DNA from: Aptenodytes patagonicus
Lineage: Eukaryota; Chordata; Aves; Sphenisciformes; Spheniscidae
DNA length: 64,000 nucleotides
Direction of reading: 5' to 3'
Assembly: GCF_965638725.1 (NCBI RefSeq)
Contig: NC_134970.1
Span: forward strand, 4,407,001-4,471,000
This document shows, one piece after another, positions 12,401 through 24,400 of this stretch. Every line of letters begins with the position of its first letter. Positions within the stretch are counted from its first letter, which is position 1. Under the pieces are notes generated by a model. The model was given only the letters and a program-made list of their open reading frames with translations. It made no database searches and had not been told where the DNA came from. The translations under genes were made by a program, and so were the position numbers.

Positions 12401-15400
12401 GGTGGGATGTGCCTCGACCAGAGGTGGAGAGAGCCCCCGTGGACCGCCCTTTCACAGCGAGCTGTCTCTGCTCCGTAGGTTTTTGGACTACCTATCGGAC
12501 CTGTGCGTGTCCAACCACATTGCCATCCCTGTCACCCAGGAGCTGATCTGCAAGTGCGTGCTGGACCCAAAGAACAGCGACATCCTCATCAAAACGGAGT
12601 GAGTAGCCAAGGGGAGAGGTTTTCCACGTTCGGGGTTTGGTGCCTGGCCCTGCCTTCCACCAGCTCCTGCAGTGCCCTGGTAAAACCCCCGTCACCCCTT
12701 GAGGTGCAGCCGCTCCCTGTCCACGGGAGCATTCTCCAGTTTTACCTCTTTTCTGTCCTAGGCTAAGGCCGGTGAAGGAGATGTCCCAGACCCATGAGTA
12801 CCTGAGCATCGAGTACTCAGAGGAGGAGGTCTGGCTCACCTGGACGGACAAGAACAATGACCACCATGAGAAAAGCATCCGGCAGTTGGCGCAGGAGGCC
12901 CGGGCTGGCAATGCCCATGATGAGAATGTCCTCAGCTACTACAGGTGACGATCCCGTGGCATCTTCTCTCCAGGTGAGGGTGTAAGGGTTGCATGGCCTC
13001 ACTCCCTCTCCCCCTTATCCCTGGGCAGGTACCAGCTGAAGCTCTTTGCCCGCATGTGCCTGGATCGCCAGTACTTGGCCATCAAGGAGATCTCCCAGCA
13101 GCTGGGTGTGGACCTGATCTTCCTCTGCATGGCAGATGAGATGCTGCCCTTCGATCTCCGGGCGTCCTTCTGCCACCTCATGTTGCACGTGCATGTGGAC
13201 AGGGACCCCCAGGAGCTGGTGATGCCTGTGAAGTTTGCACGGCTCTGGACCGAGATCCCCACGGCCATCACGATCAAAGAGTGAGACATGTTGGGGCTCG
13301 CAGCGGCTTTGAGGGACAGGGCAGGAGATGGTATGGCAGATGTCACCCAGTGCAGGAACTGGCTTGGCTTTAGCCAAAGCAGGGACTGGGAGGGGGGCAT
13401 TTGTGGAGTGACTTCAGTAGGTCTCAGCCTTCAGAAGGAAGTGGGCTCCATCACAGTCATGAGCATCACTTCTGGCCGTGATGGCTCAGCAGCTGCCTGG
13501 ACAGTGCTCCTTCCAGGCTGGATACGAGGAGACTCACTGCCATCCAGCTCACCCTCACCATCTCCCCTCGCAGCTACGACTCCAACCTCAACGTCTCGCG
13601 CGATGACAAAAAGAACAAGTTTGCCAGCACCATGGAGTTCGTGGAGGACTATCTCAACAACGTGGTGAGCGAGGCGGTGCCCTTTGCCAACGAGGAGAAG
13701 AACAAGCTTACCTTCGAGGTGCGAGTCGCTGGCACGTTGCAGGATGCAGCACGGTTTGGCTGCAACTGCCTCTGCAACAAGGGTGGCCATGCTGGCATCC
13801 CTCTCCCCCATGTCTGTTTATCCTGCTCAGCCCCGAGCACAGCGAGGTCTGGAGTTGCCTTGTCCTTCCCCAGGTCGTCAGCCTTGCCCACAACCTCATC
13901 TACTTCGGCTTCTACAGCTTCAGCGAGCTGCTGCGTCTGACGCGGACACTGCTGGGCATCATCGACTGCGTCCAAAATCCCCAGCTGATGATGCAGGCAG
14001 TCTACAACGACGAGGTGACGGGTGAGTCCCTGCTCCATAACCAGGCATGGTCCTGCAGGAAGGTGTTTTCCATAGTCTGCCCAGTGCTTTCCAGTTTCGG
14101 CAGCAAGAAAACAAGCCGCTGGTTTGCTGGCATGGAAGCTTTGGCTGGGTCTGCACTGGGAGACAAGAGGTGTTGAGCCTTTGGCCATTCCAGAGAAATG
14201 GCCAGTTCCTCCTACTCGTTCTCTGATTAATATCTACAGCATTTTCCAGTCTAAGTGGGTCCTTCCGTTGGTCCTCTGCCACCTCCCTTTCCATCTGCAT
14301 TAACTCTGCCCCCTGTGGCTGCCTCTGTAGGGAAGAACGTGCGGAGGTCAATCCAGGGCGTTGGGCAGATGATGTCCACCATGGTGCTGAGCAGGAAACA
14401 GTCCATCTTCAGCCCCCCGAGCCTCAGCGCCGGGTCTGCCCCGGAGCAAGTGGACAGAGGGAGGAGCATTGAGAACGAGAACATTGTGGTGATGGAGACC
14501 AAGCTGAAGATCCTGGAGATATTGCAGGTTGGAGCCGGTGGGGAGGGAGAAGCATCGTGGAGCTGTGGGTGGGACCCGTGAGATGGGGTGGTTTGGGGAG
14601 GACATGGTTTTCTGATGCAGAGAGAGAGCTGGCACGAAGAGGGCACTCACTTCTGCTTTCTTCTTCACTGCTGTCAGTTCATCCTGAACGTGCGGCTGGA
14701 CTACAGGATTTCCTACCTGCTTTCTGTCTTCAAGAAGGAGTTTGTGGAAGTCTACCCCATGCAGGACAGCGCGGCTGATGGGACGGCTCCAGCCTTTGAC
14801 TCCACAAGTAACTCTTCCACTTTGCTCCTGGTACACCTTCAACTCAGCAAACCCCACAGGCTGGGGACACACAGGCGGCGGAGGTGACAGCTCCAGCAGC
14901 TCTCCACCCGCCGCTGCTGCTGGCAGGGAGCATGGGGGGGGATTGGAGTTTGTGCAGATGGGATGAGGTGTCCTGTGTCTGTTGTGGATGCTTGGAGCAG
15001 GGGCCAAGGAGCTGGGTTGGTGCCTGCGGGTTTCTGCCAATGCACAGGGATCACGTTGGCCGCCCCTTTCATCTCCCTTTCCTCTCCCTTCAGCTGCAGC
15101 CATGAACCTGGACCGGATTGGCGAGCACGCAGAAGCCATGTTCGGTGTGGGGTGAGTCCCTGCCCCCTCCGGTGCATAGTTAGCCTGGCCATAGGGCTCT
15201 TCCTCTCCTGTCCATACTGCCGAGGCTGAAAGCTGCAGGTGATGAGGAAGATGAGGCTCTAAAGGCTAATGCAGCTGTCCCCATCAGCCCCGAGGGGTGA
15301 CTGAGTGCACGCAAGCTCCCACATGGCTGCTAACACCAAGCGCTTTCGTCCCGGCTTCAGGAAGACGAGCAGCATGTTAGAGGTGGATGACGAGGGAGGG

Positions 15401-18400
15401 AGGATGTTTCTGCGGGTGCTGATCCACCTGACGATGCACGACTACCCGCCGCTCATCTCTGGCTCCCTGCAGCTCCTCTTCAAGCACTTCAGCCAGAGGC
15501 AGGAGGTCTTGCACACCTTCAAACAGGTAACTCTGGTGGGACGCTGCTCTGGAGTACCTCTAAGCCCACACTTGGCTGTGGGTATGGGACATGGGATGGG
15601 TCCTGGCCCCTTTCCTTGGGATGGAGGTCTGGAAAAGGAGGGGAATGGGGTTTGTGCCCCAAACTGGAAACCCCTGGGAATGTCGCTGCAGGTTCAGCTC
15701 CTGATCTCAGCCCAGGATGTTGAGAACTACAAGGTGATCAAGTCAGAGCTGGACAAACTCCGCACTATGGTGGAGAAATCGGAGCTCTGGGTGGACAAGA
15801 AGGGCAGCAGCAAAGGGGACAGTACGGTGGAGGGGAACAAGAAGGAGAAGAAAGAGGTGAGAGCCCTGAGCAAGACCCTGGGAACTGGGGCAGGAGAGGA
15901 GTGGGAGGCAGAGGTGCAGCTTGCTTCAGTCCAACACCTGACGCCTCTCGATGGGCCATGCACCCCTCTCCCTGGAAGAGGAGGGTCAGGGAGGGTCCTG
16001 CAGGGTGTAGTTATGCCCCAGGCTTTGGAGAGGTGCAGCGGGACCCTGGTGCTGTTTCTGTCCCCTTGCAGCATGCTGCCGACGAAGAGGTCATTGCTCC
16101 AGGAGAGAAGAGCAGTGAGAACTATCAGATAGTCAAGGGGGTAAGTGAGACCGAATCCTGTCCCCAGGGCTGTTCCTGGAGGCACGGCCGGCCGTGTCTG
16201 CCTGGCCTGGGCTGGCACGGGCGCACCAGCAAGAAGGGAAAGGGTGGGGGAGGATTTCTAAGCTCTCCTGTGGTTCAGTAGAAACGAGTCCAAGCCAGGG
16301 CTTGTTCCTGCCAGCTCAGTGCAAGGAGGAGCCCTGTTACATCCCCAGGGCTCGCAAGTGAGCCTTGCACTGGGGGGACTGGAGGGGAGAGGGTTGGTGA
16401 CGGGTACGAGGGCTCTCTGCGTGGCACTGCAAGGAGGATTTCTGAGGGGGGTGCCAAGATTTGCGAGCGATGCAGGGAGCATCTGGGTTTATGGAGGGCA
16501 CATCTGGATTGCAAGCAAGCCCCTAGTGCTGGTGGGCCATCCTGATGGGCTCCCAGGCTCAATTCCCCCCTGTCATGGTCCTTCTCTCCCCAGATCCTGG
16601 AACGGCTGAATAAGATGTGCGGGGTCGGAGAACAAGTGCGTAAGAAGCAGCAACGCCTTCTGAAGAACATGGATGCCCACAAAGTGATGCTGGATCTGCT
16701 GCAGATACCTTATGAGAAGGTGGGTGGGCAGAAGCTGGCTGGTCCTGAAGTGCCCAGGGCAAGGGGTGGGGGATGCGGGGACCCCCCTACATGGCTGGGT
16801 CCTGCAGCTGGGCAGGGCAGGAGGGGCAGCAGACTGCTGCTGCTCTCCATCCCTCGCCAACTCTGGGTATTTCTCTTCTCTGCCCTTCCTCAGGGTGATG
16901 CCAAGATGATGGAGATCCTGAAATTCACCCACCAGTTCCTGCAGAAGTTTTGTGCTGGCAATCAGGAAAACCAGGCCCTGCTGCACAAACACCTCAACCT
17001 GTTCCTGACCCCAGGGGTGAGGAGAGGGGACCGAAGGGCAGTTGCAGGCAGCAGCACAGGGAGAGACTTCAGTACTGAGAGCAAGAGATACAAAAGCCAG
17101 GAGGAGACCACGGGAGAGGAAGGGTCAGGGCAGGAGGGGAGGCTGTTCCTCGCAGCCCCCCCGCCTCACTCTGCTCCCCTCATCCCGCAGCTCCTGGAGG
17201 CTGAGACGATGCAGCACATCTTCCTCAACAACTACCAGCTCTGCTCAGAGATCAACGAGACGGTGCCGCAGCACTTCATCCACTGTGTGGCCACCCACGG
17301 CCGCCACGTGCAGTACCTCGACTTCCTGCACACCATCATCAAGGCTGAGGGCAAGTACGTCAAGAAGTGCCAGGACATGATCATGACTGAGGTGAGCACC
17401 TCTCCCACCCGCCTGTGGGGCATGAGCGTGGGGCGTAGCAGGGCATGGCTCCTGGGAGGTGCACGGTTGGCTTCTTCCTTGAGGGAAGAGCCTTCCCAGC
17501 CATGCTGGCTTCTCCCTGGAGTAGGAAACATCTCCAGGAGCTTAATGCAAGGTCCAAGAGCTAATAACCATTTTGGAGTCCCACAGGCTGTGATTTTTTT
17601 GATTGCACTGCAAATGCCTGGTTTTCCCTGTAAATGCACGGCCCTTTCACCCTTCACCGCCTGCTGCCTCTCATCGCCCCGCTGCAGAGGACACCGTTTT
17701 CTGCCTTGTGAGGTTTCTGACCCTCCTTCTCTGGAGCGGTGACCACTGACCCTTCCCTGCAGCTCACCAACGCTGGCGATGATGTGGTGGTTTTCTACAA
17801 CGACAAGGCTTCACTGGCCACCCTTCTGGAGATGATGACAGCGGCCAGGGATGGGGTGGAGGAGAACAGCCCGCTGATGTACCACATCTCACTGGTGGAC
17901 CTGCTGGCTGCCTGCGCCGAGGGCAAGAACGTCTACACAGAGATCAAGTGCACGTCTCTGCTGCCCTTGGAGGACGTGGTGCGGGTGGTGACACATGAGG
18001 ATTGCATCACGGAGGTACGGGGTGCCCAGCGAGGAGGATGCCGGTGGCTTTGCACTGATTGCCTTCTCCTGACGGTGCCTGTGCCCCCTCTCCCTCCCCG
18101 GCAGGTGAAGATGGCTTACGTGAACTTTGTCAACCACTGCTACGTGGACACGGAGGTGGAGATGAAGGAGATCTACACCAGCAACCACATCTGGACTCTC
18201 TTCGAGAACTTCACCCTGGACATGGCCCACGTGCGTGGGGAGGGCTGGGTGGGAGGGACACAGCAGCAATGGCTGCTGTATTGGATGGGGACAGGTTGGT
18301 GTCACCAAGGCTCCCTCGAAGCCTGGAGAGTCAGACTTGGGGCATGGGCACCATGGGGACTTGTGTAGCTGCCACGCTAGGGGCTGGGGAGCAGTCAGGG

Positions 18401-21400
18401 CTCTCTGGTGTAGACCCAGGAGCTGTGTCACCAGCCACATCCTTTAGCTCAGCAAGGTCCCAGCAGTGCTGTATGCCAGCAGCATCCAGCCAGGACACGT
18501 GCTCATCTCGCTCGGGTGCCATCAGCATCCTCCTTTCTCCTCACAGATGTGCAAGAAGCGAGAGAAACGCCTGCCAGACCCTACGCTGGAGAAGTACGTG
18601 CTGACGGTGGTGCTGGACACCATCAATGCATTCTTCAGCTCCCCCTTCTCAGAGAACAGCACCTCGCTGCAGGTAATAACATGGACAGGCCATGGCTGGG
18701 GGAGGAAAGCAACCCCCCGAAACAAGGTCTGGACACACCTTGCACTGATACATACCTGCCTGCTCTCTCCTTCAGACCCACCAGACCATCGTGGTGCAGC
18801 TTCTCCAGTCCACCATGAGGCTGCTGGAGTGCCCCTGGCTGCAGCAGCAGCACAAGAGCTCGGTGGAAGCCTGCATCCGCACGCTGGCCATGGTCGGTAA
18901 GGAGCCATGCCAGAGTGATGCTCTGTTCCCCACGGACCAGGAGGATGCAGCCACCCTTGGCTGCTTCTGCTCCGGCAGTGAGCAAGAGCCATCGTCCCTA
19001 CTGCAGGTCTTGGCAGGGTGCCCTGGAGAGAGGCTGCCAGCTGGAAATGGGGAGGTTTGGCTCTGGGATGTGCTTTTTTTTTGAGCTACATCTCCGGGCG
19101 TGACCAGGGAGGCGTGGGGATAACCGAAGCCTGGGCTTGACTGGGAGATCCCTGGTGTGTCCCTGCTGGTGGAGGGCCTGGAAACAAAGCCAGCATTTAT
19201 GGTGGTTTTCCCTCGCCAGGACTTTGCCCTCAGCCTGCTTGTGGCTGCCTGACTCAGGGCAAGGGTTGTCAGCACTGAGTCACCCTGTGGAAAGGATTGC
19301 TCGGTGGTTAGACACTGGGTGGGGATTTCCCTTTGTAATTTGAGGCAGGGTGCTTACAACATCTCCATGCTGGGCTTTCCCAACCAAAAACTGGAGGTGG
19401 TGCCTCTTTCCATCCTACCTTGGGCTGGGAGGGCTGTGGGCAATGTTGTGCTGCAGTGTGGAGGGATGGATGGAAATACTCCACCCCTTACTAGCCTGGA
19501 GGAGTTTACTCTTGAATTTAACCCAAATCTTCTCTGCTGCAAATGAAGAGCCGGTGAAGGGGTGGCCGGCCCAAGGCGGTGTGGTAGGACCCAGCCGATG
19601 GGGTGGGCTGGGTCATGGCTGTCCCCAACCCTGGCTCCGTCTCCTGCAGCCAAGAGCCGCTCCATTGCGCTGCCCATGGACCTGGACGCCCACGTCAGCT
19701 CCCTGCTCAACAGCAGCTCCACCAGCACCGTGCAGAGGAACACGTCCAGCTACAAGACGGCCACGCGGACCTTCCCCCGCGTCTCCACCACCCCCAACCA
19801 GTGGGACTACAAGAATATCATAGAGAAGCTGCAGGTATGGGGCAGGGAGGCGGGGGTGGCATGGATCAGTGCATGATAGCAAGAAGGTGCTGGCGTTGCA
19901 GGGGTCGCTCTCCCGTGCTCGTGTCTCCTAGGCATGCATTGGCCCTAAAGGTGTGTGCTGTGACTTCTAGGACATCATCAACGCCCTGGAGGATCGCTTG
20001 AAGCCACTGGTGGAGGCTGAGCTGTCTGTCCTGGTGGATGTCCTCCACCGGCCAGAGCTGCTTTTCATGGAGGGGACGGAGGCGTTTCAGCGATGCGAAA
20101 GCGGAGGTTTCCTGTCCAAGTGAGGATGCTTTGCAATTGCCCAGGGGTTGCTGGGAGTGCTGGGAAGGGCTGGTGACCTTCATCGTTTGGGGGTTGTGCA
20201 TCCTGGCTCGTGCCTGCAGCCTTGAGGGATGGCAGGGATGGTTCCCTCGGGGACCCCCTTGTCCCTCTCAGCTGTGTGACGGTGGGTCTGCTGTGCCAGG
20301 CTGGTGCAGCACACCAAGGACCTCATGGAGACGGAGGAGAAGCTGTGCATCAAGGTGCTGAGGACGCTGCAGCAGATGCTGGTGAAGAGGAACAAGTACG
20401 GCGAGAGGGTGAGCACCGTGATCCCATGGCACATCCTCAGCCCTGCTCCTTGCCTGTGCAGCCCCTGCTTCCCAGGCTGGCAGTGCTTCCCTCCCCGCTG
20501 CAGCCCGCGGGTGCTCAGCCTCGTTCTGCTCTAGCGCTGGCCTTGGCGTTGGGAGACTCGTGACATTTTATTTGTCTTGGCAGGGCAACCTGCTGCGGAA
20601 AATGCTTCTGAACAATTACCTGCAGAACAAGAAGTCCAGCTCCAAAGGGGAAATCATGGATGCTGCTGGAGGAGGTGAGTGCCCCTCTCCTGCACCTTCC
20701 CTGTCTCTCTGCGCTGCTCACACACACCTCGAATTCCCAGCTCCCGAGCCATGATGGGATCAGGTCTGTAGCTGGTTGCCACGCCCCCACCTCCATGGGA
20801 GTAAAGGATTTGGGGAGATGAAGAGATGGGACTGAGATGCCCCTGGCAGTGATTTAGCTGTGCTCGTTCTCCTGCGCTACCACAGCATCACATCCGTCCA
20901 TGTCCTCTCATGCAGGCCAAGACCAGGACTGGTCCGCTATCGCTGCTGTCCAGTGCCGGCTGGACCGAGAAGGGGCCACCAAGTTGGTGGCTGACCTCAT
21001 CATGAACACCAAGAACGAGAAGATCTTCCAAGAGAGCATCCTGCTTGCCATCCGGCTGCTGGACGGAGGCAACACCGAGATCCAGGTGCTGAGCCCCGAC
21101 TGCGTGGTGGGCACCAGTCCCAGGGGGATTGGGCAGCCACGGTTTGATGCGTGCAGTGTAACCGTCCCAGCACTTGGATAGACGTGGGTGCAGGGCAGTC
21201 TTCAGTCCTGGGTTGGCCCCTGGGCAACAGGTTGCCAAAATACTGTTTGGCTGCATGTGGTGGCTGGCCATGCAGAGGAGGAGCTGCAGAAATCTGTCTG
21301 GTTTTGAGTTTTCCAGCTCAGTGGCCCTGGATCAGGGCAGGTTGTTGCAGGTTGTTTCTGGAGCAATGCTGATGCCCTCTGCCGGGTATTGCTAAAATGG

Positions 21401-24400
21401 CTCAGGGCTGCAGCTCTCGGGTGAGAACTCGTGGGTTATCTTGAAGTCTTTATCACAGGGAAGCCGAAAAATTGTACGTGCAAAAAGCAGTAGGGTTCCA
21501 GGGCCTGGAGCTGCTGTAATTGCTGCTTGCTCTGTCCCTAACCCTGCTTAGGGTAAAGGAGAGCACAGTGGCAGGGGACAATCCACCCCTGTAGATCCAA
21601 GAGGACTGTGACGTCCAGGGCTGTTGCATGGAAATAAACCTGCTCACCACTTTATCTCGGATGAGGTCTTGAGTGCTGGAGGCTACCAAACCAGAGGGGC
21701 AGGCAGAGACTGTTTGGACCCCGTGGTGGAGACTTGAATGACTGTCCTCTCTCCTCCCAGAAATCCTTTTACAACCTCATGACGAGCGACAAGAAGTCTG
21801 AGAAGTTCTTCAAAGTTTTGCACGACCGGATGAAGAAGGCGCAGCAGGAGACCAAGTCTACGGTGTCTGTGAACATGAGTGACATCGGGAACAAACCTCG
21901 TGAGGACAAAGACGAGCCTGACCCTGGCACCAAAGGTATGGGGCCGTGTCCCCTTGGTAGAGCCAATGTCTGTCTTGTCAGATAGTCCGATGCTAACGAG
22001 GCTGGATTGCTCTCTAGGACGAGGAGACACCTTCCTGATGCCTGGCACCCCCTCCCGATACCCGATAGCCATAGGGTGTCGGAAGGGCCATGACACTGGG
22101 GAGCAGGGCCAGAACAACGAAATGGGGGTGACGGTCCTGATCATGGAGCCTATCCTGCGATTCCTGCAACTGCTCTGTGAGAACCACAACCGGGACCTGC
22201 AGGTTGGTTACGGGGGCTGCTAGTGTCTGGGGGTCAGGACAGAGGCCATGGGACTGGGGCGTGGGAAGGCTGGGCTCTGCCCCAATTTGGTCCAAAAAGC
22301 CATTGCACCAGCCACTCTGTGCCTCAGTTTCCCCATCTGCAAATGCACCATCCCTTCTGGATAACTTTTGGTGTTGTGGAAGGAGCCGTTCACGGCACAA
22401 CTGTGTCCGTGGGACTGGGTGCTGCTCTCGGAGGTTCTGTATGTTACAGGGGTGGCCCCAGCCCAATTCTCCATCGAACTGCAGCTGGAGGAGGTGTCGG
22501 GAGGGGGATCAGGACTGTCTCCCCCATCAGAGTGATGCCGCTCAGCCACATAACTGCAGGCTTTGCTCGACAGAACTTCCTCCGGTGCCAGAACAACAAG
22601 ACCAACTACAACCTGGTGTGCGAGACGCTGCAGTTCCTCGACATCATGTGCGGCAGCACCACGGGGGGGCTGGGGCTGCTGGGCCTCTACATCAACGAGT
22701 ACAACGTGGCCCTCATCACCCAGACCCTGGAGACCCTGACCGAGTACTGCCAAGGGCCCTGCCACGAGAACCAGGTCTGTGGGTATCCCTGTAGGCTCTG
22801 GGTCATTCCCGGTGTGTCTGGGGCGTTTCACCGCTGATCGGGGATGCCCAAAGGAGGATTTGGGGAGGGGATGCGTGGGAAAGAAGCAAGGACAGGGACA
22901 GCTTTTGGTTTCAGGGTGTGAACAGGAGCGGAACATGGGCAGCAGAGGATGCCAGGGTGCACAGGGATGCTGCGCGGGTTATGAGCTACTGCTTGGCTAG
23001 ATAATATGGTGATGCAAATGGGGGTTAAATAATATAGTGGTGCAAACGGTGCCCTTTCCAGGGAGACAGGGGGTAATCAGGCAGGGTCAGTGCTGTAGGC
23101 AGGGCACTGTTTCGGACCTGGGCCGTGTTGGAGGGTGAAGGTGGGAGGACTGGCAGAATCTGTGGGCTAACACATTGCATTGCTCCCCCAGAGCTGCATC
23201 GTGACCCACGAGTCCAATGGGATTGACATCATCACAGCCCTCATCCTTAACGACATCAGTCCCCTCTGCAAGTACCGGATGGACCTGGTCCTGCAGCTGA
23301 AGGTAGGCAGAGCCTCGGGCTAGGATGGTGGGCACGCATGTGTGCATCACCGCGTGGGCTCGCTGGCATGGCCATGGGGTGTGCTGAGGGTTGAGGTGGC
23401 CACTGTAGCAGGGGACTGTGCATGCGTCAGGTCCTCGAGCGTGGGAGCATATGGGCTTGGTGGGACAGGGCTGGTGCATCTCCACCACGTGAGGCTCGGA
23501 TGCCTCTAGCACGGGGCAGTTACAGCTGACTGGGGCATGGGGGGGTTTCTGCCGACACCAAAGCCCTGGGCAGCGGCAGGGCACAGCTCCCCTCAGCCAG
23601 GGCTTCTCCTCGCCAGGACAATGCCTCCAAGCTCCTCTTGGCCCTCATGGAGAGCAGACACGACAGCGAAAACGCTGAGCGGATCCTCATCAGCCTCCGC
23701 CCGCAGGAACTGGTAAGGGCTGACAGTGAAACACCCCCAGCCTTGCCCCAGTGACCCCCCCAGCCTCCCCCCGACCCATTGCTGGACCTCTTCTGCCTGT
23801 GGGTCCTGATGCAGCTTCTGGTTTGCAAACCAATAACCATCTCATCTGCCATACTGCTGGTCACCACCTTCTGCACAAGCATCCTTGCCTAATGGTTTTC
23901 CCAGTGCCATTCATGCCCAGAGGAGGAAACCGAGGCAAGGAGATGGGGAGAAGCTCACTGTCCCTCTGCTGCCTTCCAGGTCGACGTGATTAAGAAGGCC
24001 TATCTGCAGGAGGAGGAGTGTGAAAACGCTGAGGTTTCACCCCGGGAAGTTGGCCACAACATTTATATACTGGCGCTGCAGGTACTGAGCTGTGACAGCA
24101 GGGTCCCCCCTAGGCTGGGGTCCCCGTGCTGTGCTGGGCTCCCACTCCCCGATTTGCACATTTTTCTCTATATTTATTTACATTTCCTCCAGCCAGGCTG
24201 GCCTCCTTGGGGAGGCATGGCTGGGAAATGTGCTTTTGGCTCCTGTGAAAAGCCAGCCCCCGGGGCTTGCCGGCCATCCCGCTCCCCTGTGCACCCCGTG
24301 TCCCGCTCCCGTGTGCGCCGGTGGCTGCTCGCCAGCCTGTGCTCACCCGGCTATCGCTGTGCCTTTTCCAGCTGTCCCGACACAACAAGTCCCTGCAGCA

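Noticed and set aside
16615-17742. 375-codon plus-strand frame as an independent gene
   Set aside because: It runs through ITPR3 exons 16594-16719, 16894-17016 and 17191-17391 with the introns read through. The exon-only reading matches the family.
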